Source of the DNA: Chondrosia reniformis
Taxonomy: Eukaryota > Porifera > Demospongiae > Chondrillida > Chondrillidae
Assembly: GCA_947172415.1 (NCBI GenBank)
Contig: OX359197.1
Coordinates: forward strand, 4,092,001-4,156,000
Direction: 5' to 3'
Length of the DNA stretch: 64,000 nucleotides
Below are positions 13,301-23,700 of the stretch, in pieces. A program made the position numbers and the translations under genes. How positions within the stretch are numbered: position 1 is the stretch's first letter; every line of letters starts with the position of its first letter. Under the pieces are notes generated by a model. The model saw only the letters and a program-made list of their open reading frames with translations, was not told the origin of the DNA and searched no databases.

Positions 13301-16300
13301 TATATCTGTCATAGTGTTTATTAATATAATTAAATTATAATTACATAAGGTACATGAATTTTCATCAGAACAATAACATAATATATGTATGTTCTATGTA
13401 CATACATATATACTCAGAAATTATTTACTTAACATTTATATCTCCTTCTAGTGGCCCAAGTAGCCTTTGCCCAAGCTGTCTATATTGCAAGTGAAGGAAT
13501 TAAACTAAATGTAACATTAAAGGTGGATAAAATAATTGAAAAAGCATTTGTTGCATTAGTTCAGACAACAAATGGTACAGCTGTAGGTAGGTTAAAATGT
13601 ATGGAAATTTCACTTTACGTCTCATTCTGAATGAATTGACATCAATCATATGTAAGTACATATGTATGTTTGAGGTGTATCATTTATTTCATCAAACTAT
13701 AGTAAAAATACCTAATGTTAAATTTGGCTAATTATTAGAACTTTCAACACTGTCTTTGAACAATTCACTTCAAATAATCAATACAATGTTTTACCCTTCT
13801 CTGGCTTCGTCAGGTATACAAACATTAGCTGACAATGGGCCTAAATACTGTATGGGATGGTGATTGGCTGTTGATAAATTGAAAAAATAAGCAACAGCCA
13901 ATCACCATTCCATACATTATTTAAGCCGATTGTCAGCTAATTTTAGTGAAACCTGATTAAGGATGAAACGTTGTATTGATTATTTGAAGTGAATTGTTCA
14001 AAGACATGTGTTAAAAGTCCTAATAATTTGCCAAATTTAACAACAAACCAGCATGTCTAATAATTTCCACTAAAAATACTTAATGTTATATTTTATGTTT
14101 ATTATGCTTATTTATTGATTTGCCTGTTTTTTATTTTTCTGTATTTGACTCCATACAGCTGGTGAGGATTTTGAGCAGCAGCTGTACTTGGCAGAGTTTA
14201 TGCCTGGATCTACCACAGCTACTATATTTGTACCAATTAACTCAGATGGAGAAGTGGAAGGAGAAGAGGTTTTCGGACTAGAAATAACTAGGATTGCTCC
14301 AGTGGACTGTCCCATAAATATAACTGATCCATACAAAGTTAATATTACCATAAGAGAGCCACAAGGTATTGGCTTGCACTTTTAATTTTAAAATTCACTT
14401 TGAATTAAATTACTATCTACTGTTATAGTAGCTGAAGGGAGGATACATTACAAGTATAGTACTACTCTTTCTCTTTGATACAGTTAACATCACAGTAAAA
14501 TTTAGGGTTACAAAAATAGAAGTAAATGAAAGGGACTCCGCATTTGTTGAGGTGGAGGCTGATGTAGCAGCTTCATTCCCTTATACTGTTACCCTAACAT
14601 TTATTGATGAAACAGCAAAAAGTGAGTATATAGTCCAGAGAGTTAATTATTTGTTTGTGTTCTAAAAATGATGAACAATACTTTTTTTATTTCAAGATGA
14701 CGCTGATTACTCAGTTTCCAGTCCTGTCACTCTTCAGTTTGATCCTGGATTAAGTAGAACTGGAATATCAGTGCCTGCCTTAGATGATACTATTGCTGAG
14801 CTTGATGAAACTTTTAAAGTTATTCTTTCAATCCCAGAGGAGTCTGCAGAAAAAAATGTTATTCTTGGAACTCCTAATACTCTAGAAATACTTATACATG
14901 ACATTAATAGTAGGTTCCCTCAATTAGTTGGCATAAACTCTCAGATCTCGTATACTCTACGTACAATATTTGTTAATTATCTTTTTTGTAGAATTCACAC
15001 ATGTAATACTTGTGGTCTGCTGTATGTGTATTTACATGTAGATGCATAAATATTTTGAATTATTACTTTCTTAACTTTTAGTAAAGCAGCTAGAAGTCAC
15101 TTTGATTACCGAGAATCAGACCTTAAGGGAAAATGAAGGACCTCTCCATGTTGTTGTTTCTGTCAACATGATCGTAGATTTTGAATTTAATGTCACCATT
15201 CAGTTTCAAAATGGGACTGCTTTTGGTAAGATTAACCCCTCTCTACCAACTTAAAGAATATTACATTTTCTGAAATTTTGAAGTACATCATGTAATCATG
15301 TCTAACAACTGGTTATTATTATTGGGGGCGGACTATAAATGTATAATTACTAAGTCACTTACGTAGCCTTCAGTGTTATTGCAACATATGTATACTGCGT
15401 ATTTCTACATAGTCCTCCATGGCCCATAACTGCTACCACACTTCAACATTTTATTGATTGTATATTATGTTAGCAATTTAAGTAATGTAGGTATCCCTAT
15501 GAGTACTGACTGTGCCCCAGTTGTTGCTAACCATTTTCTGTTTGCCTGTGAGTATGTATTTTTGAATGGACTACTTACGTAAGAATAACATTACCCTAGC
15601 TATTAAAGGAACTGCTTTGTGCTACCTCATACTATCTACCTAGCTTCCAAAGGAATATTACTGTAAGATTTAAGGGTATCTAGATCTATATAAACTGTCC
15701 TGGATAGAATTTAGTGCATACAACCTAAAATTAGATTATTCATGCAATATATTTATACTATTTGATATCTTCAAATTGCTTTGCTGTAGGTGGCTCAGAT
15801 TTTTCTTTGAATCCTCTTTCTCTAACATTTCCTGCTAATTCTACTTACCAGAATGGTACTGTAGAAATAATAGATGACAACATATTGGAGAAAACGGAAC
15901 AGTTTAGTTTATTAGTAGTTAGCAACACAGATATGATGGACAAAGGGGCTAATTTTACAGGAGATGCTATAATTACAATTCTAGATAATGATGGTGAGAA
16001 CTACAGATGAATAACTAACTGAAGTGAATTAAAGTGATAGTAAAACCCTAGAAACTTATTATTAGGCATCATGCAAGGGAAAACCATGGAATGAGTATTT
16101 GCTGGGCAGTAAACCCAATACTGCTGGTTTTGACCACCAGTGGCCTGTCTCTGAATTACAATAGTCACAGAAATGCCCCCTTCATGTCTCCCTCTTTATA
16201 AAGAAACTAACCTAATCATTCACTGATTAGGGATTCATTCTATAGGCAATTTATGTTAATTAATAAAGTACCAACCTACTTCCTCTGGGAGGGGCCACAT

Positions 16301-19300
16301 CTTAACCAACAGGTTGCTGGCCACCACCAACCAGAGGAGAGTTGAAATTCATTCCTTTTTTATTTATAACAGAATTACTCCTATTTATAGTTTCACTGCA
16401 ATCTGAATTGCTCATGTTAGGTGAAATTATCCATTTTTGCTTCCATTTATTAGTTGAAGTTGCATTTTCTCAAGCTAACTACTCCTTCAGTGAAAGGGAT
16501 ATCAGAGGCAACATTGATGTAAAAGCAAGTGGGGATCTTTCTCAGCCATTTACAATAAATATAACCTCAGCCGATGGCTCTGCCTTAGGTAGGTACTTTA
16601 AAAGACCTGTCCAGAGTTAGCAGTTACATTTGGTACATATGTATATAAAATAAGTTGGACCCTTTCTGCTGTTTTGAGATAGACCATTTCTCCACTGACT
16701 GAATTTAATTCATCATATAAGCAACAATAGGCTATATGATCTACTGTATCTTTTACGGATTTTGTCGCCCAGTCTTTACAATGACAAATAATAAGAGAGA
16801 GTGTATAGTATTGTTAGAACTGAAATGTGTATGTCTGGCATATTGTCACATTTCTTTCCCTCCTGTTTAATTATTATAACTGGAGGATTTATATACATAT
16901 GCATACCTTGGTAAACTTTATATATACAGTACTTCATAACGTTACCTTGAACATGTATGAATAATTTTCCTACATGCTATGCCTACTCTGTATTAAATTT
17001 AAAAGCCTAAGGGTACTAAACCTAGTGAGAGCTTGGAATGAGGATACAGGAGTGTTCTCCTTCTTTTGCACCACTGGGCCAGGTAGCTATTTCTTGGAAT
17101 TCCACACTTCATTTTCTTGATCCTTGGCTCTCTATGCTAAATCTAGGGGTGACTGGTAAATACTAGTTGAGCATTTTACTGCAGCAGAGCGAAACTTGAA
17201 CAATTATTGGAACGTTTCTGTCCATAGACCTTTCTCAGCTATAATGATTGATGAGAATAAAAAATTTTTCTTGAGAGATGGCACATAAAAACACAAATTA
17301 GGTAGGAAAAATGATGTAAGATGATGTCATATGGTGGAATGCTGTTAAAATACATGTAATCAGATAAAGGGCTTCCACAGGTCACTTAGGATCAGGCCAC
17401 CATCCAGATTAACAGTTCTTGGAGAGGATCTCTGGTGTCCTGTGTCCCACGCATGGACTGTGATTCCATTGTTGCAGTCAGCCTTCTTCACTCCTTGTCG
17501 GTGCTTGTACAATCTCTTCTGTAGGCTTCTTCCGGTTTCTCTGATGTATACCTTGGTTGAGGAAGGTCTACAGAACAATAATTGTTCAAGTTTTGCTCTG
17601 CTGTATTACTAGTATTTACCAGTCATATATTAGAACTTAGCAATGAACCTTTACTCCATCAAATCTAGGGTTCTTTTATATATTGTGTCACCTGCTTAAC
17701 ATACCACCTGATAATAGGCCAAACTGTTTATTATGCGACGATTTTCTGGCTGAATTAGTCAGTATTGAGAAAGTATACACGTATTGTGCCAACCGCCAAA
17801 TCCGCCATCCGCCATTTTTTGCTACATTAGTACTTTCAGTACGTGTTAGGTAACACTTATTAGGCGCTTGATTGTTTCAAGCGAAGATGGCTATAGCAAG
17901 CGCAGAACAGACTTGACTATAGCCCAAAAGCAATTTGTGCATATAAAGAAGCCAACCAGAAGACTAGCCAGGATGCAATCGCTGGACATTTTTCACAAAA
18001 TTGAGAGCTCAAGATCACCAGAAGATAAAATAACTGTGTACTGTATAATTAGTACAGAGTTTGATATTAGGCCAAACGGATATTAGGCCAAAATTTTCCA
18101 AAATGAATTGTGGCCTATTAAGTGGGTGGCTCTGTATATATAGATATATTTAATATTAATTTAGCCCTAGTGTGCAGCACACTAGGGCTAAATTTTGCCC
18201 CATGCAGCACTATACAATAAACATTGATAATAAACATTAACACCAGTTCTGTACATATATACACAGTAACAGTTCTGCTTATCACTCCATACAACATACG
18301 TACATGCTGCTTAATGCATATATACATACATCTTCCTCTTAGTCCACTATGTAGCCCCAAACCAGCTCTTTAACAATTCCAATCTCCAATAATCATGGTA
18401 CCATAGTGATTCCACCTCCACCAATAACTTTCTGAGCCATTAAGCTCAAACCACCCAATATATTTACAGTTCCTTCTCTTGAAAATTCTTTCTACTTTTA
18501 CCCCCCTTGCTTATGTATATACTGTACTAGTATAATCATGTGTGTATACAGTATGTAATGTTTAGATTAAGTGGTTTATTTGACTATTCCTATCAGAGTC
18601 ACAAGACTATCAGAAAGTCTCTAAAGAGCTAAAGTTTGAAGTAAACACTTCTCAGAGGTCATTCTCCATAAGAATTTTGTCTGACACTATTGAAGAAGGA
18701 TTGGAAGACTTTGTCTTAAATATAATTATAACTAGTGATAGCAGTAGAGTAGCTCATGGAGAACCTTCGTTTGCTAGAGTATTCATTACTGATCATAGTA
18801 AGTACCTTTGCATGTGTGTGTCACAGGGGTAGAAAGAGCTAATGTGCTTCCTAATTCATACATGGTATATACATACATATTTATTCATGAGCATGACATA
18901 GGTTTATCCAGTGAGTAGAGATAATGAATGAAAACTGACTAATCTTTAACCTACATATATACCCTTTTCTATGTATTCAATTTTTTGTGCAGCCTCTACT
19001 AATGGTACTAGGGTAAATGACACTATCATTGGAGATCCCTTGTTCACCATACCTTTACGAAATATTGATGAGAGGGAATTTCCTGAATTTGAAAGTGAAG
19101 AGGTCTCTCTCTGCTATGAATACCATGGTGAAAGGAATAGGACATATAATTTGATATCAGACAGATGTACCACTGTCAGTGCCCAATATTCTCAGTCTAA
19201 AGTTGACCAATCTCTCCATGTTATGTCAGAGATTGGTATTAAAACTGAAGATAACAGTGGAAATTGTCAGATAATAAGGGTAAGAATGAATGACTGCAAA

Positions 19301-19940
19301 ACCTTTGTCAATGGTTTGGAATTGACCATGAGGTATCAAAACAATGGGGTAACTGTATTAGTGGGGGTAGGGCGATCTAGAGGTTACACACGTGTTGTTG
19401 TGCCAAACTGTGTTGCTGGCAATGATTTGGTCATGTGGATAACGTGTAACAACCCAGAAGAGATGCCAATGTTGGAATTCTTTTTATCCCGTGGAGCTAG
19501 CTTAGATCCAGGTTCACATGGATTAATAGGTGAGCTGGCAGGGGCTTATATACAGAACATTGTAGAACATTTAAATTAGTTACTGTGCAATGGTATATCG
19601 TTCTTCTGCAGCCCAATTCTGGAATATTCCTTTATCACTTGCCAGGTACCAAGGTCCTTATGGAGATATCAATGTGACTGAAACATCTCGTATCATTTAT
19701 TCGGTTACTCTTTATCCAGACGATGATAATAACACTCGTAGTTTCTTAGCTGAACGAGGAAGTGACACTTGGGATAATAGAAAAAAAACATGCCTTTTTG
19801 CTGGTGACAACAATGGTGGTCCCATTTGGGAAGCTCCAAAGGAATATGGATCTGTAATTGAGGGCACTACCAAAGACTATGAAGTGGAAGATGTCTTTGG
19901 GTCTACGTTTACCTTTTCCAAATACACCAGTGACTGCTGA
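423..19940 (+). CDS. Aggregation-factor-like Calx-beta repeat protein, gene 1 (5' partial)
   Basis: A 29-exon gene entering from the left edge. Exons: 423-632, 768-902, 1228-1437, 1665-1796, 3446-3649, 3719-3853, 4663-4878, 5038-5172, 5269-5472, 5670-5807, 5940-6143, 8051-8188, 8347-8550, 9658-9795, 10968-11165, 11315-11665, 12150-12485, 12554-12709, 12998-13207, 13452-13586, 14159-14365, 14484-14621, 14697-14909, 15082-15225, 15790-15993, 16454-16588, 18597-18797, 18993-19529, 19612-19940. All junctions are GT-AG and phase 1; the joined frame is open for about 1,964 residues to a TGA. It encodes half a Calx-beta domain, 14 complete Calx-beta domains and a cysteine-rich C-terminal domain. Calx-beta domains are acidic Ca2+-binding beta sandwiches; many N-x-S/T sequons fit an extracellular glycoprotein. 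The array plus C-terminal domain matches sponge aggregation factor cores, which act outside the cell in adhesion and allorecognition. Family assignment is by architecture; which paralogue it is cannot be told here. Splice sites were chosen by frame, not transcript data. Confidence 0.85.
768..4878 (+). CDS. Gene 1: Calx-beta domains 1-3 (exon pairs)
   Basis: Three A/B exon pairs: 768-902 with 1228-1437, 1665-1796 with 3446-3649, and 3719-3853 with 4663-4878. Each A exon shows the edge strand, the E-G turn (for example Y-T-S-E-G-E) and ends near A-T or G-T-A. Each B exon shows G-x-x-x-x-F-x-A/P-G, the D-x-x-x-E-x-x-E-x-F acidic loop and the closing strand. The 1.65-kb intron at 1797-3445 holds no recognisable gene. 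These domains are more divergent than those that follow. Confidence 0.8.
3973..4035. repeat. Hairpin, 28-bp stem with one mismatch
   Basis: Arms 3973-4000 and 4008-4035 are reverse complements except for one base, with a 7-nt loop. It lies in the intron 3854-4662 of gene 1. Confidence 0.75.
4231..4546. repeat. Possible inverted-repeat element with internal microsatellite
   Basis: About 24 bases at 4231-4254 (GCTGGATTGAAGGAAGTAAA) recur inverted at 4522-4546 with few changes. Between them lies a (GAT)n run, 4306-4367, followed by purine-rich GA repeats. It may be a small MITE. Confidence 0.4.
4306..4367. repeat. (GAT)n microsatellite with GA-rich flank
   Basis: Fourteen or so GAT units, slightly interrupted by GAA, then a GAGAGG tract to about 4437. 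In one frame it reads as poly-methionine and is not coding. Confidence 0.85.
5038..12485 (+). CDS. Gene 1: Calx-beta domains 4-9, a closely related block
   Basis: Exon pairs 5038-5172/5269-5472, 5670-5807/5940-6143, 8051-8188/8347-8550 and 9658-9795/10968-11165, then two single-exon domains 11315-11665 and 12150-12485. Their A halves share V-S-F-D-P-T-x-Y-x-V-x-E-G and F-x-F-S/E-V; most B halves share D-F-x-x-G-P-F/Y-x-V-x-F-x-A-G. This is much tighter than between other domains of the gene and points to expansion by tandem exon duplication. In the last two domains the internal A/B intron is absent, so each whole domain lies in one exon (351 and 336 nt), still phase 1 at both ends. Confidence 0.82.
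6348..7294 (-). mobile_element. Penelope-like element: RT fragment with tail (copy b)
   Basis: The minus strand has a 253-codon open frame (7294-6533) with Penelope-type reverse transcriptase motifs: D-F-S-T-L-Y-T-A-I-P-H, V-G-I-P-M-G-T-D-C-A-P, Y-R-Y-I-D-D-L-L (catalytic Asp pair) and F-L-D-L-D-I. It then jumps, after V-Y-D-K-R-E-D-F-N-F, into the family's tail. The N-terminus, the usual linker and the GIY-YIG endonuclease are missing, so it is an incomplete copy. It sits in the intron 6144-8050 of gene 1, antisense to it. Confidence 0.8.
7310..7375 (+). repeat. Dispersed repeat R2, copy 1
   Basis: Shares the core CAGCTGGTCTGCCAGGGAGT-like sequence, preceded by an A/T-rich tail, with copies near 21366-21445 and 52728-52800. 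It probably represents the 3' end of a LINE; no coding part is attached here. Confidence 0.45.
8886..9247. repeat. Foldback (MITE-like) element, about 150-bp arms
   Basis: The arm 8886-9047 reappears inverted at about 9103-9247, with roughly one mismatch in six; both contain the C-A-A-A-T-T/C-T-G and TACAAAATGGTCTATAA-type blocks. A third, partial, direct copy of the right arm lies at about 9379-9495. In the intron 8551-9657 of gene 1. Confidence 0.65.
10884..10914 (+). repeat. G-rich run
   Basis: Ten G residues, then GATGAAGGCA and another five G residues, in the intron just before exon 10968-11165. It could form a G-rich secondary structure, but only two G tracts are long. Confidence 0.5.
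12554..18797 (+). CDS. Gene 1: Calx-beta domains 10-14
   Basis: Five exon pairs: 12554-12709/12998-13207, 13452-13586/14159-14365, 14484-14621/14697-14909, 15082-15225/15790-15993 and 16454-16588/18597-18797. B halves keep the acidic turn (for example D-D-E-I-F-E-Q-K-E and D-D-N-I-L-E-K-T-E) and mostly close on a D/N-rich strand end. The last pair is separated by a 2.0-kb intron filled with Penelope-like and pogo-like remnants. After 18797 the protein passes directly to the C-terminal domain; no VWD-like segment is found here, unlike gene 2. Confidence 0.8.
13716..14042. repeat. Foldback element with arms of about 150 bp
   Basis: The left arm 13716-13873 is matched, inverted, by 13897-14042; only about 20 bases separate them. 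Shared blocks include GGTGATTGGCTGTTG, AATTCACTTCAAATAATCAA and TTAAATTTGGC. In the intron 13587-14158 of gene 1. No open frame. Confidence 0.75.
15487..15610 (+). mobile_element. Penelope-like RT fragment
   Basis: Translating the + strand from 15487 gives V-G-I-P-M-S-T-D-C-A-P-V-V-A-N, then F-L-F-A-C-E-Y, nearly the same as the RT at 6533-7294. Only about 120 bp of the RT core survive. It lies in the intron 15226-15789 of gene 1. Confidence 0.7.
16964..17150 (-). mobile_element. Penelope-like element tail (copy c)
   Basis: Divergent copy of the tail seen at 6348-6640, beginning with ATTTTCCTACATGCTAT and ending at CTCTATGCTAAATCTAGGGG. More mutated than the others, so probably older. Confidence 0.6.
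17151..17624 (-). mobile_element. Inverted-repeat-bounded fragment with GIY-YIG endonuclease domain
   Basis: About 50-bp inverted repeats (GACTGGTAAATACTAGT ... CAGAGCxAAACTTGAACAA) bound a segment whose minus strand (17578-17360) encodes K-V-Y-I-R-E-T-G-R-S-L-Q-K-R-L and H-R-Q-G-V-K-K-A-D. This is the GIY-YIG nuclease of Penelope-like elements (Y-I-G changed to Y-I-R here). It is interrupted and no longer attached to an RT. Confidence 0.65.
17712..18120 (+). mobile_element. Pogo/Tigger-like DNA transposon remnant
   Basis: Ends in inverted TAATAGGCCA / TGGCCTATTA termini flanked by TA-like bases. A frame-broken stretch around 17880-18010 reads D-L-T-I-A-Q-K-Q-F-V-H-I-K-K, resembling the CENP-B/pogo N-terminal helix-turn-helix. 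The catalytic part is gone. Confidence 0.5.
18158..18194. repeat. Perfect 17-bp-stem hairpin
   Basis: AATTTAGCCCTAGTGTG at 18158-18174 is followed by CAG and its exact reverse complement at 18178-18194. It lies in the last long intron of gene 1. Function unknown. Confidence 0.8.
18993..19940 (+). CDS. Gene 1: cysteine-rich C-terminal (Wreath-type) domain
   Basis: Two exons, 18993-19529 and 19612-19940 (TGA), about 288 residues. Near its start is I-G-D-P-L-F (Asp-Pro at 19034-19039), then S-L-C, F/Y-N-L-I-S-D-x-C, several strands, S-H-G-L-I-G split by the intron before x-Q-F-W-N, and near the end C-L-F-A-G-x-x-x-G-G-P with E-G-x-x-x-D-Y. Eight cysteines align with eight in the gene 2 copy, whereas the Calx-beta array is almost cysteine-free. 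In sponge aggregation factors this position is taken by the Wreath (MAFp3-type) domain, which forms the central ring. The motif order also resembles the C-terminal domain of inter-alpha-trypsin inhibitor heavy chains; see the findings. Confidence 0.75.
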
Positions 19941-19961
19941 TCTCGCTTGGAGTAGTCTAAT

Positions 19962-19967
19962 AATAAA
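19962..19967 (+). terminator. Poly(A) signal, gene 1
   Basis: AATAAA lies 22 bases after the TGA of gene 1. The 3' UTR would be very short, as is common in compact sponge genomes. Seen directly; use is inferred. Confidence 0.6.
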
Positions 19968-20229
19968 ATGACTTGAATTGTTAATGACATTATCCATTAA
20001 TATTCAGTATGTCGCTTATTATATTAAGAGTTGATTGCTGAATTGATTACAATTAATTATTTCTCAGATCTACACCACAACAATAGACCATGATACTAAT
20101 ACTCTGCATTAAAATAATCTGATAGATGATGATGGCATGTGTCACAATATTCATAGTTTCCTGTTGTTTCATGACAACCTCCAGTTTAGAAAATAGTCAT
20201 AGTATACAGAATGGTCGATTGATTAAAGT

Positions 20230-20645
20230 ACGCATTACTTAAGAAATATATCGACTAAACCAAAAGCTTCCTGCACGCCTCCATTTGCAAAACGATATAA
20301 TATCTCGGTTATGCAACATCTAATTCGTTGTCTACTGTTTAGAAGTCTCTTTGGCTTCATTTTAAGCAACAATGCAAATGGCGGCGGTCGGTGTGGAGCC
20401 CGAGACTACCACGCGCCGTATGTTGCCTCAGTTATGCAAATTATGCAAAATTAACGGTTTGCCGAACTTGACCTTGTGGCTACAATATTACCTAGCTTTC
20501 GCTAGCTACCAACCTCTCCTCTTTCGATCTACTGAAGTAGGAGGAAATCAAAATTATTCATTATCGTAAGTACTCATTGTTATATATATTACTCTGTAGC
20601 GCAAAATAGTCTATTTCCAATTTGTGTAGTCACTAGAGTGGATTT
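20230..20645 (+). promoter_or_regulatory. Gene 2 upstream region / probable promoter and 5' UTR
   Basis: The 0.7-kb gap between genes 1 and 2 must hold the gene 2 promoter. From about 20270 the sequence is richer in CpG and G+C than surrounding DNA and contains a short open frame (20372-20569) that ends in a good splice donor (GTAAGT at 20567). Splicing from there to the AG at 20636-20637 would make this a 5' exon, even in frame with the signal-peptide ATG at 20646, but the intron would be phase 2, unlike all others. I treat it as probable 5' UTR. A TATATATA run lies near 20581. Confidence 0.4.
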
Positions 20646-20781
20646 ATGCCACTCATGAAGCACATGGGTGCTAGGACGGCTGGTCGAATACGTGGGAATT
20701 TGCTGTTAGCAGCTTTTGCTGCATTGGCAACACTCCAATGTGTTGCTGCACAATTTGATAACTCCAGCATTCCTCAAATTG
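20646..20781 (+). CDS. Gene 2: signal-peptide exon
   Basis: ATG at 20646 opens about 45 residues: a basic N-region (R-T-A-G-R-I-R-G), a hydrophobic core (L-L-L-A-A-F-A-A-L-A-T-L) and a likely signal peptidase site after C-V-A-A or V-A-A-Q. The exon ends in phase 1 at GTGAG. In-frame ATGs at codons 4 and 7 would leave the signal peptide intact. A 2.8-kb first intron follows. Confidence 0.8.
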
Positions 20782-23700
20782 GTGAGAATCTACTATAAGA
20801 TCAAACACCGTAGTAAACAGGATTGTTGAATCGGTGTACAATTTAGATTTAGTAATGCTCTATACGAATATTAGAGCCTAGCACACGTTTATTTTATGCA
20901 AATGTTGTTCGGCATATTTTTTATCGAACTGATTTGGTGCTTTATTTTAGGATGGCTATTTTTAGCTTGGATAAATGCTTATTGAAATATTGGTATACCA
21001 TTTACTAATTCGTTATTTTAAACCTTGGGCTCGGTAATATCTTAGCATTTTTAGTTGGCTTGTTGATATCTCCTTGAGGACACTGTGGGATGTTGACATA
21101 GCAGAAAAGTTTACTGCACGTGAACATAATGGGCAGCAGTCATTTTCTTATCTAATGAATATCATTATTATAGGAATGTTTACATAAGGAACAATGCCAC
21201 AGTTTCATTAGGTCTATGTCCATTGTCTTATAATGACATTCATGGGTATTCTGTTGCTTAGTTATGGCTAAGCTGGGTCAGGTTGACTGATTTCCCAGGA
21301 CTGCTTTACCAGTGTTCTTGACTTGCAGTTTTTCCCAATTCACTAATAAGGCTTCTACTACAGGGATTTTATCATTTATTTCACCAGGAAAGCCCATCCT
21401 GCAGCTCAACAAGGCTGATCTACCTGGGGTCCTTAGATACAACATACAGTAAATCAGTCATTAAATTAGTCAGTAATCAGTTTGCTATCTGTTCAGTGGG
21501 CAGTGTTTGTTGTCAGGGGGTGTTGTCACTGACAGTCTACTGCCATGGCTTGATGGCTTGGACATCCCATAATCACTGGATCTTGAATCTTGTGCCTTAA
21601 CTCTAGACTACCAGCTCCCCCATTTCAAAAGTACTCCAATGTCCATGATCACAGATAAATGATTAAAGTTATAGTTATATTTCATAAGGGGAATAGAATT
21701 TACAATACTCTAAATATTCTAATTGTTACCATCATGTTCTGTATTTTGTCATAGACAGGGCACCTTTAGACCTACCACACACCTATGCCCTAATTGTTAC
21801 ATTAGTAGGGTAGACAACAGTTTATGCAGATAATTGTTTAAGTCTCTGTGAAAAATCTGAAAAAAAAACTTTTCAGGGTTTCATTTGGAAATATATTTCA
21901 AGGGAGGAGGGGGGGATAAAATCATGGTATGCTAATGTGCAGGATATGGGAGAATTTTGAGGGGGGAAGCCAGCTAATAAAGGCCCAGAAAATATGATAC
22001 CCTGCCTTCTCTAATTTAGTTTTTATGTATAGGACAGGTTTGAAATTTAAAATAGCAAGCTATGAATTATAACAATGAACTGGGTGTATGTATATCTATA
22101 TCTAGCCAGAGTGATAAACTATTGTGCCAGAGATGTGTCATTCGCTTTATAGTGATCTATGATTATCTCAAAGCTGCAAGAAGTTATCATTCCTAGCTGC
22201 AGGTTATTTCATTGATGATATTGCAATGTTGGGCAAAACTGTAATTAAAGGGTATATGACATGAAAATTTTTATTCGCTTAATCGTTAGTATATACCTAA
22301 TAAACAACCTACGTAGTAATCTTAGGCTTTCAAACTGCGCACGTGAAATGGTTGACTCTTTTCTTCCCTAAATGCTAAAAAAATCAGAAGATAAACCATT
22401 CAAAGATCTGTCTTGTGTGTCATACTGGGTACTAATATATTAGAGAGCTTACAAGGGGCCATAATTTAATTTTACTTTTATGTTTCCTTGCAATGATATA
22501 AAATTTATTCAAACCAGACCCTCTTGTCAATTGTCCTACCCATAGTGTGAACTACTTCTTTATTTACTTTGCTACTTAAAAATTCTGTACGTGTTTATCC
22601 TTGGTAAAGCTGCAGAAAACTAAGGCACCTATTTTTGCATGTTTGTTATCTTTGTAGCTGTTTTCTTGTAAAGTACTTGAATATTTATCAATTTTTACTT
22701 GTAGGGATAAGTGACACATACGTATAAACATTTGTTTCACCCATTCATGTTTCAATATACATAGGTAAAACCCTAGCTTTTGATTGCCTCTTAATCCTTT
22801 TGTTATCTCATCGGATGTTTAAATTTAGTAATATTCATGATTGACTATACAAGGCAAGGCACTACCTATTCAGTGGCCTTTGATCAAGGATAAATTGACA
22901 GTGTGAAAGCCTTCTAAAGGTGCCCTGTCTATGACAAAATGCAGAACATGCTTGGTAACAATTGAAATATTTAGAGTATTGTAAATTCTATTCCCTTTAT
23001 GATTTTAAAGAAATAAAACTTTAATCATTTTTCTGTGATCATGAACATTGGAATACTTTTGAAATGGGTCTATGGGCTGTAATAAATCTTTCTGCTTCTG
23101 GTTGTTATGCTTCCCTCATACTGACATTTAATTTGCATAAGGCAGTGTTCAACTGGTTATATCCTCAAAATTTTCACTATAAGTATTTTGCCCCCTTCCC
23201 TAGCTTTCTAAAAGAAATTAGCCTTATAACCTAGTAAAAATGAACAAAAAAACAATTTACCTTCAAGAGTTGTTGATACGTATATAGCTATACAAATTTA
23301 TAGATAATTGTTACTGGCTATTTAAGACCATGCTTAGGATTTGCATTGTGGCCTGTTGTAATACAATGCCTAGTACCCATACCTTGTTCTATATATAACA
23401 GCTGATAAACGGGCAAATGATCCTATGTTGACTTGTGTAGTGTTAAAACAGGTAGTAACTATGTGTCTACAAAATTTTACATTTTCATGAGAGTGGATAT
23501 TTAACCTGAACAATAGAAACACTTATATATATAATTCCTTCATTATCATAACAATCCAGTGAAATTAAGATTTATGTCTTCACGGATGAAAGTACTTGAG
23601 GGTAGCCAATCTGAAATCAGAATTTTGGCAATTGGTGCAATCACTGAAAACTTTACAGTGAACCTGAAATTTACTCCCGAAAATAATAGTAAGGTTGCTA

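Noticed and set aside
13716..14042. CRISPR-like or structural RNA reading of inverted repeats
   Set aside because: Single pair of long arms, no spaced repeat units; better explained as a foldback element in animal intron DNA.
17868..18086. Independent small gene
   Set aside because: The frame lies inside a transposon remnant with TAATAGGCCA ends and resembles a broken pogo-type DNA-binding region.
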